A stretch of DNA of 7,218 nucleotides, taken from contig JAHBAP020000184.1 of NCBI GenBank assembly GCA_018500005.2, forward strand, positions 1-7,218, written 5' to 3'. This document shows, in pieces, positions 1-4,969 of this stretch (position 1 is its first letter; the number at the start of each line of letters is the position of its first letter). A model generated the notes under the pieces. That model ran no database searches. It saw only the letters and a program-made list of their open reading frames with translations, and had not been told where the DNA came from. The position numbers were made by a program, and so were the translations under genes. The DNA comes from Mycobacterium sp. GTDB taxonomy: Bacteria; Actinomycetota; Actinomycetes; Mycobacteriales; Mycobacteriaceae.

Positions 1-330
1 CGGCTCTACGGAGTGGCCTACACGCTGGGCAACATCGGCGATAGCTGCCTCATCGGGCGCATCGCGCTCGACCGGGTCAACACCGACGAGCTCGATCGGT
101 TTCTAGGGCAGGTGCTCGAGGCCGTCAACAATGACTTCAACACACTGCTGGAACTCGGGTTCGCCTCCTCGATCCGCAAGGAGTGGGCCTGGCGGGTGGC
201 CCGCGGGGAGTCGCTGAAGAACCTGGAAGCCTTCGAGCACCTCATCGAAGACGACGCTATCGACCACGACGATATCGACCACGACGATGAAGACGGACCC
301 GGTCAGGCCGGCGAACCAGACAAACGGTGA
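1..330 (+). CDS. YbjN-domain protein (Rv0487-like), C-terminal part
   Basis: The reading frame is open from the first base and ends at TGA 328-330, so this is the last 109 residues of a gene that begins upstream of the window. The GTG at base 13 is internal. The visible sequence, with [13 protein letters not shown] near its start and [18 protein letters not shown] in the middle, matches my recollection of the mycobacterial YbjN family protein that follows mshA (Rv0487). YbjN proteins are small, soluble and of unknown mechanism; they resemble type III secretion chaperones in fold, and no enzymatic residues can be named. The C-terminus is a low-complexity acid/His tail with IDHDD twice. Only 25 bp separate it from gpm1, whereas M. 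tuberculosis has a lysE-type gene (Rv0488) there, so the two may be co-transcribed here. The family call is from memory of sequence similarity. Confidence 0.85.
   Translation, partial: RLYGVAYTLGNIGDSCLIGRIALDRVNTDELDRFLGQVLEAVNNDFNTLLELGFASSIRKEWAWRVARGESLKNLEAFEHLIEDDAIDHDDIDHDDEDGPGQAGEPDKR
259..288 (+). repeat. 15-bp tandem repeat in YbjN tail (2 copies)
   Basis: ATCGACCACGACGAT occurs twice without a mismatch (259-273 and 274-288), in frame, and encodes the repeated pentapeptide IDHDD at the extreme C-terminus of the YbjN-like protein. It looks like a recent in-frame slippage duplication. The His/Asp composition could bind metal, but this is only inference. Confidence 0.85.
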
Positions 331-355
331 GCGCCGTCATGAGAGACTTCCGGTC

Positions 356-1105
356 ATGGCTGACGGTTGCACGCTGATCCTGCTCCGCCACGGCGAAAGC
401 CAGTGGAATGCGCTCAATCTGTTCACCGGCTGGGTGGACGTCGACATCACCGACAAGGGCCGGGCGGAGGCTGCCCGAGCCGGTGAACTGATCGGCGGAC
501 TAGACCGGCTGCCCGACGTGCTCTACACCTCGCTGCTGCGCCGGGCGATCAACACCGCGAACATCGCCCTGGACAAGGCCGACCGGCACTGGATCCCGGT
601 ACACCGCGACTGGCGGCTGAATGAGCGGCACTATGGGGCCCTGCAGGGCCTGGACAAGGCGGCGACCAAGGCGAAGTACGGCGAGGAACAGTTCATGGCC
701 TGGCGGCGCAGCTATGACACCCCGCCGCCGCCGATCGAACCGGGCAGCGAGTTCAGTCAGGACACCGATCCGCGCTACGCCGATATCGGCGGCGGTCCGC
801 TGACCGAATGCCTCGCCGACGTGGTGGCCCGGTTCGTCCCGTACTTCGAGAGTGCCATCGTCCCGGATCTGCGGTCCGGTAAGACCGTATTGATCGTCGC
901 GCACGGCAATTCGCTTCGCGCGCTGGTGAAATACCTCGACGGGATGTCCGACGCGGATGTGGTCGGGCTGAACATCCCGACCGGCATCCCGTTGCGCTAT
1001 GACCTCGACGCCGATCTCAAGCCGATCGTGGCCGGCGGGACCTACCTCGACCCCGATGCCGCCGCCGCGGGAGCGGCCGCAGTCGCGAGCCAGGGATCCA
1101 AATAA
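356..1105 (+). CDS. gpm1: 2,3-bisphosphoglycerate-dependent phosphoglycerate mutase
   Basis: This cytosolic glycolytic/gluconeogenic enzyme interconverts 3-phosphoglycerate and 2-phosphoglycerate through a phosphohistidine intermediate (dPGM, also called gpmA). The start at ATG 356 gives 249 residues, the same length as I recall for M. tuberculosis Gpm1 (Rv0489), and places the catalytic [10 protein letters not shown] motif at residues 9-18. The frame is open farther upstream to an ATG at 287, but that would overlap the YbjN gene. Visible active-site residues are Arg11, His12 (phosphorylated), Arg63, Glu90 within [12 protein letters not shown], and His183 within [10 protein letters not shown]. 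The C-terminus is Ala-rich, as in other mycobacterial copies. A weak purine-rich stretch (GAGAGA, 341-346) could serve as ribosome binding site. It lies 25 bp after the YbjN gene and 85 bp before senX3. Nothing suggests inactivation. Confidence 0.97.
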   Translation: MADGCTLILLRHGESQWNALNLFTGWVDVDITDKGRAEAARAGELIGGLDRLPDVLYTSLLRRAINTANIALDKADRHWIPVHRDWRLNERHYGALQGLDKAATKAKYGEEQFMAWRRSYDTPPPPIEPGSEFSQDTDPRYADIGGGPLTECLADVVARFVPYFESAIVPDLRSGKTVLIVAHGNSLRALVKYLDGMSDADVVGLNIPTGIPLRYDLDADLKPIVAGGTYLDPDAAAAGAAAVASQGSK

Positions 1106-1129
1106 ACAACCGGTGAACAGCCACTGAAC
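1102..1129. promoter_or_regulatory. Putative RegX3 (PHO-box-like) operator upstream of senX3
   Basis: On the minus strand, bases 1129 to 1111 read GTTCAGTGGCTGTTCACCG: two GTTCA units whose starts are exactly 11 bp apart (plus strand CTGAAC 1124-1129 and GTGAAC 1113-1118). A degenerate third unit, ATAAAC, lies at 1102-1107, one more 11-bp step away. Direct 11-bp GTTCAC-type repeats are the known PHO-box architecture bound by PhoP in Streptomyces, and RegX3 is reported to bind its own promoter in mycobacteria. The site is 60-80 bp upstream of the proposed senX3 transcription start. Binding by RegX3 is inferred. Confidence 0.6.
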
Positions 1130-1178
1130 TCGTGGTTCGGCTGGTGTACCGGGTTTTTTCGGGAGCCCACCGGGTGCG

Positions 1179-1190
1179 TACGCTTTCGGC
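1179..1190 (+). promoter_or_regulatory. -10 element for leaderless senX3 transcript
   Basis: TACGCT at 1179-1184 fits the mycobacterial TANNNT -10 consensus. Exactly six bases (1185-1190) separate it from the senX3 GTG, so transcription would start at or next to the first base of the start codon. The absence of any Shine-Dalgarno sequence upstream of this GTG agrees with a leaderless mRNA, which is common in mycobacteria. No convincing -35 is seen. The 85-bp gap also contains ACCGGGT twice (1148-1154 and 1169-1175), 21 bp apart. Confidence 0.5.
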
Positions 1191-2363
1191 GTGAGTGTTA
1201 GCGCGGCGGCTGTGGGGGGCCTCGCGGGCGTGACGGGTCTCGCCTTGGGAGCCGGATTCATCAGCGCATTGCCCCGGATCCGCGGGCGGCACGGTGCCAC
1301 CGACCCCAACCGTATGACGGGCGCAGAGTTGCTGAAGCGTGCGGTTTCCAACGCTCCAATCGGACTTTTGGTGGTTGATTCCTCCCGGCAGATTCTGGTC
1401 AGCAACCGGACCGTGGTGGGGATGGGCATGCTGCGGGAGGGTGTCCTCGACGATCGGCTGTGGGCCGCTGCGGAGCGAACGTTGGCTACCGGCGAGGAAG
1501 CCGATGTGGACCTGTCCGCGCCGCACGGACTGTCCGGCCGCAGGGCCGGCCTGGCGGTTCATGCCCGGATCCGCCTGCTCAGTGAACAACCACCCCGTCT
1601 GGCGGTGATCTATCTGGATGACCAGTCCGAGCAGGCCCGCATGGAGGCCACCCGCCGCGACTTCGTCGCCAACGTGAGTCACGAGTTGAAGACCCCCGTC
1701 GCGGCGATGGGCGTCCTTTCCGAAGCGCTGCTGGAGTCCACCGACGACCCGGACACCGTGCAACGGTTCGGCGGCAAGATCTACGCAGAGTCCCAACGAC
1801 TGGCCAGCATGGTGGGCGACCTGATCGAACTGTCCCGGCTGCAGGGCGCCGAGGCGCTGCCCGAAATGGTGGCGGTCGATGTGGATAGCATTGTGCAGGA
1901 GGCGATTTCGCGCTATCGAGTGGTTGCCGAAAGGGCGGATATCGCAATCACCACCGATGATGCCACCGGCTTCCGGGTGTTGGGTGACGAAGAGTTGCTG
2001 GTCACCGCGATCGCCAACCTCATCTCGAATGCGATCGCCTATTCCCCGAACAACTCGACGGTGTCGATCAGCCGCCGCAGTCGTGACGACATGATCGAAA
2101 TCGCCGTCACCGACCGCGGTATCGGAATCGCGAAATCCGATCAGGAGCGGGTGTTCGAACGGTTCTTCCGGGTGGACAAGGCGCGATCCCGCGCCACCGG
2201 CGGAACCGGACTCGGACTGGCCATCGTCAAGCACGTCGCGGCCAACCACAACGGCAACATCAGGCTGTGGAGCCAGCCCGGAACCGGTTCCACATTCACC
2301 TTGTCCATCCCCGCCTACCGCGGTCCGGATACCGAAGCCATCGAAGATCAGGAGGAACTGTGA
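1191..2363 (+). CDS. senX3: Sensor histidine kinase SenX3
   Basis: This membrane-anchored histidine kinase phosphorylates RegX3 and controls the phosphate-limitation response in mycobacteria. From GTG 1191 it is 390 residues, about 20 shorter than M. tuberculosis SenX3 as I recall it, mainly for lack of the charged C-terminal tail. Layout: a hydrophobic Gly/Ala-rich segment at about residues 4-28 (membrane anchor), a PAS-like region at about 45-145, then the dimerisation/phosphoacceptor H-box FVANVSHELKTPV with His164. The ATPase domain follows: N-box NLISNAIAYS (276-285), G1 DRGIGIA (308-314), F-box FERFFR (322-327), G2 GGTGLGLAI (337-345). GTG 1191 was chosen because an in-frame TGA lies at 1125, no other start codon lies between, and it begins the hydrophobic anchor. 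It overlaps regX3 by 4 bp, so the two are translationally coupled. A PHO-box-like repeat upstream suggests autoregulation. Confidence 0.96.
   Translation: MSVSAAAVGGLAGVTGLALGAGFISALPRIRGRHGATDPNRMTGAELLKRAVSNAPIGLLVVDSSRQILVSNRTVVGMGMLREGVLDDRLWAAAERTLATGEEADVDLSAPHGLSGRRAGLAVHARIRLLSEQPPRLAVIYLDDQSEQARMEATRRDFVANVSHELKTPVAAMGVLSEALLESTDDPDTVQRFGGKIYAESQRLASMVGDLIELSRLQGAEALPEMVAVDVDSIVQEAISRYRVVAERADIAITTDDATGFRVLGDEELLVTAIANLISNAIAYSPNNSTVSISRRSRDDMIEIAVTDRGIGIAKSDQERVFERFFRVDKARSRATGGTGLGLAIVKHVAANHNGNIRLWSQPGTGSTFTLSIPAYRGPDTEAIEDQEEL
2350..2363 (+). promoter_or_regulatory. RegX3 ribosome binding site and GTGA stop/start overlap
   Basis: AGGAGG at 2350-2355 lies inside the last codons of senX3, four bases before the GTG start of regX3 at 2360. 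That GTG shares bases 2360-2363 (GTGA) with the senX3 TGA stop. This strong site decides the regX3 start and indicates coupled translation of kinase and regulator. Confidence 0.85.
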
Positions 2364-3043
2364 CCCGGGTACTGATCGTGGAGGACGAAGAGTCACTTGC
2401 CGATCCGCTCGCCTTTCTGTTGCGCAAGGAGGGGTTCGAGACCACCGTCGCCGCTGACGGCCCCTCCGCCCTGGCCGAGTTCGACCGCACCGGCGCCGAC
2501 ATCGTGCTGCTGGATTTGATGCTTCCGGGGATGAGCGGTACCGACGTGTGCAAGCAGTTGCGCTCGCGTTCCGCGGTCCCGGTCATCATGGTGACCGCCC
2601 GTGACAGCGAAATCGACAAGGTCCTCGGCCTGGAACTCGGGGCCGACGACTACGTCACCAAGCCCTACTCGGCGCGCGAACTCATCGCCCGCATCCGGGC
2701 GGTGCTGCGTCGTGGTGTCGAAGCCGAGGAGATCGGCGATACCGTGCTGGATGTGGGCTCGGTCCGGATGGACGTCGAACGGCATATCGTCACGGTCGAC
2801 GGCGCGCAGATCCCCATGCCGCTCAAGGAGTTCGACCTGCTGGAGTATCTGATGCGCAATAAGGGGCGGGTGCTCACCCGGGGGCAGTTGATCGACCGGG
2901 TGTGGGGTGCGGACTACGTGGGCGACACCAAGACCCTCGACGTCCACGTCAAACGCCTGCGGTCCAAGATCGAAACCGATCCGGCCAACCCGACGCTGCT
3001 GGTGACGGTGCGGGGACTGGGCTACAAGCTCGAGGGCAGCTAG
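2360..3043 (+). CDS. regX3: Response regulator RegX3 (OmpR/PhoB family)
   Basis: This DNA-binding response regulator is activated by SenX3 and governs phosphate uptake genes such as the pst and pho systems in mycobacteria. The GTG start at 2360 gives 227 residues, the length I recall for M. tuberculosis RegX3; the frame is open farther upstream but only inside senX3. The receiver domain (about 1-120) has acidic-pocket residues Glu8 and Asp9, phosphoacceptor Asp52 in LLDLMLPGMSG, switch Thr79 and conserved Lys101 in VTKPYSARE. The C-terminal winged helix (about 130-225) shows PMPLKEFDLLEYLMRN, the recognition-helix region DTKTLDVHVKRLRSKIE and the terminal VRGLGYKLE. All key residues are intact. 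It is the second gene of the senX3 operon and faces a minus-strand gene 122 bp downstream. Confidence 0.97.
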   Translation: MTRVLIVEDEESLADPLAFLLRKEGFETTVAADGPSALAEFDRTGADIVLLDLMLPGMSGTDVCKQLRSRSAVPVIMVTARDSEIDKVLGLELGADDYVTKPYSARELIARIRAVLRRGVEAEEIGDTVLDVGSVRMDVERHIVTVDGAQIPMPLKEFDLLEYLMRNKGRVLTRGQLIDRVWGADYVGDTKTLDVHVKRLRSKIETDPANPTLLVTVRGLGYKLEGS

Positions 3044-3165
3044 CCGCTCAGGCGACCGTCGTCATCCGGCAGGGCCGAACTGGTGACCTGCAGCGTCATC
3101 GAGCCGCCCGGGTTTTTGACCGGAATACCGAGGGACTACGAACGAGGTTCGACCGCCGTACGCGG
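3044..3165. other. Convergent intergenic spacer; possible gene remnant
   Basis: This 122-bp stretch separates the 3' ends of regX3 and the minus-strand Rv0495c-like gene. No strong rho-independent terminator is visible. There is a T5 run at 3113-3117 after a CCCGGG palindrome, and a 5-bp stem (ACCGC 3152-3156 with GCGGT 3162-3166) without a T-tract. On the minus strand an open stretch from 3135 to 3040 ends at TAG (3042-3040), which overlaps the regX3 TAG in a shared CTAG. From ATG 3099 it reads MTLQVTSSALPDDDGRLSG, which looks more like a natural protein C-terminus than random sequence. In M. tuberculosis three genes (Rv0492c-Rv0494) occupy this interval, so a relic of a lost minus-strand gene is possible. 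Confidence 0.4.
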
Positions 3166-3951
3166 TTAGCGCCGTCCGCCGGAGGACTTGGTCGCCGGGT
3201 GCACGGCGATCAACGGAAACCCGCTGCGCCGCTTGCAGATCGACGCAAGTTCAGCGTAGGTATTCTGGCCCAGCAACTCGGTGAGTTCGGCAGCATAGGA
3301 CTGCCACACCGGCTTCTTGCCGACGTGCGCGGCGGGATCGCCGGTGCAGTACCAGTGCAGGTCCTCGCCGCCCTCGCCCCAACCGCGGCGGTCGTACTCG
3401 GTGATTGTGGTCTTGAGGATTTCGCTACCGTCGGGCCGGGTAACCCATTCCTGGGTGCGGCGGATCGGAAGCTGCCAGCACACCTCTGGCTTCATCGTCA
3501 GCGGTTCGACGCCGAGTTCGAGCGCCTTGCTGTGCAGTGCGCAGCCGACCCCGCCGGAAAAGCCGGGCCGGTTCAGGAAGATGCAAGCGCCTTTGTACTT
3601 CCGCGTGCGCAGGTGCGGCTTGTCCTCGTATTCGTCCATCTCCAGGTAGCCCTTGGGGCCCAGGCCCTTATCGCGGAACTGCCAGTCGGCGTCGGTGAGT
3701 TTCTGCACGGCGTCGTCCAGGCCGGCGCGGTCGTCGTCGTCGGACAGAAACGCTCCGTGCGAACAGCACCCGTCGTCGGGGCGCCCAGCGACGGTGCCCT
3801 GACAGGCCGGCGTGCCGAACACGCACGTCCAATTCGACAGCAGCCAGGTCAGGTCGGCAGCGATCAGGTGCTCGGGATTAGTCGGGTCGAAGAACTCCAC
3901 CCACTCGCGGGGGAAGTCCAGATCGACTTCGCCAGGGTGCCTGCGTGTCAC
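3166..3951 (-). CDS. Conserved Cys-rich protein of unknown function (Rv0495c-like)
   Basis: This 261-residue soluble protein closely matches my recollection of the conserved mycobacterial protein Rv0495c; no function is established that I know of. It has nine cysteines: Cys43 and Cys50 in [10 protein letters not shown], Cys62-Cys63 in [10 protein letters not shown], Cys123 and Cys137 flanking a Gly-rich loop, Cys158 in EVCWQLP, Cys202 in HWYCTGDP, and Cys239. His65 and His140 are nearby. The spacing and CC pair recall YkgJ/DUF3109-type metal or iron-sulfur binding proteins, so a bound metal centre is a reasonable inference. There is no signal peptide or membrane segment. The GTG at 3951 ([13 protein letters not shown]) was chosen because the family begins there; an in-frame TTG at 3960 is an alternative, and the longer open frame to 4308 runs antisense through ppx1. 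It is divergent from ppx1 with 42 bp between start codons. Confidence 0.88.
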   Translation of the reverse strand: MTRRHPGEVDLDFPREWVEFFDPTNPEHLIAADLTWLLSNWTCVFGTPACQGTVAGRPDDGCCSHGAFLSDDDDRAGLDDAVQKLTDADWQFRDKGLGPKGYLEMDEYEDKPHLRTRKYKGACIFLNRPGFSGGVGCALHSKALELGVEPLTMKPEVCWQLPIRRTQEWVTRPDGSEILKTTITEYDRRGWGEGGEDLHWYCTGDPAAHVGKKPVWQSYAAELTELLGQNTYAELASICKRRSGFPLIAVHPATKSSGGRR

Positions 3952-3965
3952 GGAGTGCAACGGTA
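3952..3965 (-). promoter_or_regulatory. Possible -10 element for the Rv0495c-like gene
   Basis: On the minus strand TACCGT (3965-3960) fits TANNNT and ends eight bases before the GTG start at 3951. No Shine-Dalgarno motif is present between them, so transcription would begin at or just before the start codon. The spacing is one or two bases longer than ideal. Confidence 0.35.
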
Positions 3966-3980
3966 GACCACGTGGAGCGC

Positions 3981-3993
3981 TAGGTTGGACTCC
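3981..3993 (+). promoter_or_regulatory. Possible -10 element for a leaderless ppx1 transcript
   Basis: TAGGTT at 3981-3986 fits TANNNT and ends seven bases before the GTG at 3994. No Shine-Dalgarno sequence precedes that GTG. The hexamer lies in the 42-bp gap between two divergent start codons, so both promoters must overlap. A leaderless start is inferred from spacing only. Confidence 0.4.
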
Positions 3994-4956
3994 GTGCGAT
4001 TGGGCGTGCTCGATGTGGGTAGCAATACGGTGCATCTGCTGGTGGTGGATGCCCATCGTGGCGGGCACCCGACACCGATGAGTTCGACCAAGGAGCCGCT
4101 GCGGCTCGCCGAATCGATCGACGATTCCGGCAAGTTGACCCGCAAAGGCGCCGACAAGCTGATCGCGACGGTCGAGGAATTCGCCAAGATCGCCCGCAGT
4201 TCCGGCTGCGAGGACCTCATGGCGTTCGCCACCTCGGCGGTTCGCGACGCGACGAATTCCGATGACGTCCTGGCCCGGGTACGCGCCGAGGCCGGCGTCG
4301 ACCTGCAAGTGCTCTCCGGGGAGAACGAATCCCGGCTGACGTTTCTGGCGGTGCGTCGCTGGTACGGCTGGAGTGCCGGGCGCATCATCGACCTCGACAT
4401 CGGTGGCGGGTCACTGGAGATGTCCTCGGGAGTGGACGAGGAGCCCGACGTCGCCCTGTCGCTGCCGCTGGGCGCCGGCCGGCTGAACCGCGAGTGGCTG
4501 ACCAAAGACCCACCTGGTCGGCGGCGGGTCGCGATGCTGCGGGACTGGCTGGAAAGCGAACTGGCCGACCCGGCCAAGGCGATCCTCGACGCCGGCGCCG
4601 CCGATCTGGCTGTGGCGACCTCCAAGACCTTCCGGTCGCTGGCCCGGCTGACGGGGGCGGCCCCGTCGGCGGATGGCCCCCGCGTAAAACGTGTCCTTAC
4701 CGCCAACGGCCTTCGGCAACTCATAGCGTTCATCTCTAGGATGACCACTGCAGACCGTGCCGATCTGGAAGGGGTCAGTGTCGAGCGGGCCCCGCAGATC
4801 GTGGCCGGCGCACTGGTGGCGGAGGCAAGTATGCGAGCACTGTCCTTGGACTCGGTGCAGATCTGCCCGTGGGCGCTGCGCGAGGGCATCATTCTGCGCC
4901 GACTGGACAGTGAGGCTGACGGGACCGCGTTCGTGCAGGCTGCGCGGGCCGATTGA
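3994..4956 (+). CDS. ppx1: Ppx/GppA family exopolyphosphatase
   Basis: This cytosolic phosphatase of the ASKHA (actin/Hsp70-like) fold is expected to hydrolyse inorganic polyphosphate from its ends, as reported for M. tuberculosis PPX1 (Rv0496). Visible motifs are phosphate-1 loop [16 protein letters not shown] (4-19), [10 protein letters not shown] (77-86), the [10 protein letters not shown] segment with probable catalytic Glu112 (108-117), and phosphate-2 loop LDIGGGSLE (134-142). The late motif [10 protein letters not shown] (271-280) is also present. It has 320 residues, about 24 shorter at the C-terminus than the M. tuberculosis protein as I recall it, and it lacks the long C-terminal helical domain of E. 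coli PPX. GTG 3994 matches the family start ([12 protein letters not shown]); an in-frame TTG at 3985 is less likely. It leads an apparent operon, with the next gene 13 bp downstream. GppA-type activity on pppGpp cannot be excluded. Confidence 0.93.
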   Translation: MRLGVLDVGSNTVHLLVVDAHRGGHPTPMSSTKEPLRLAESIDDSGKLTRKGADKLIATVEEFAKIARSSGCEDLMAFATSAVRDATNSDDVLARVRAEAGVDLQVLSGENESRLTFLAVRRWYGWSAGRIIDLDIGGGSLEMSSGVDEEPDVALSLPLGAGRLNREWLTKDPPGRRRVAMLRDWLESELADPAKAILDAGAADLAVATSKTFRSLARLTGAAPSADGPRVKRVLTANGLRQLIAFISRMTTADRADLEGVSVERAPQIVAGALVAEASMRALSLDSVQICPWALREGIILRRLDSEADGTAFVQAARAD

Positions 4957-4969
4957 GAGGCGAGACACC

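Noticed and set aside
1148..1175. ACCGGGT direct repeat, 21 bp apart, before senX3 as an operator
   Set aside because: Seven-base GC-rich matches are common in this composition and I know no regulator with this site; noted only in the promoter entry.
500..1429. 309-residue minus-strand ORF across gpm1 and the start of senX3
   Set aside because: It is antisense to two clearly recognised genes, has low-complexity Arg/Gly/Pro-rich composition, and is a typical high-GC shadow frame.
1017..2396. 459-residue minus-strand ORF antisense to senX3
   Set aside because: senX3 has all kinase motifs in order on the plus strand; the antisense product has no recognisable domain.
3105..3120. CCCGGG followed by TTTTT as a rho-independent terminator for regX3
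   Set aside because: The palindrome has no loop and no extended stem, so it does not form a convincing terminator hairpin.
2902..3966. 354-residue plus-strand ORF antisense to the Rv0495c-like gene
   Set aside because: It starts inside regX3 in another frame and mirrors a conserved minus-strand protein; its composition is not protein-like.
3952..4308. Long N-terminal extension of the Rv0495c-like ORF
   Set aside because: It runs antisense through the ppx1 N-terminal motifs; the family start [10 protein letters not shown] at 3951 is preferred.
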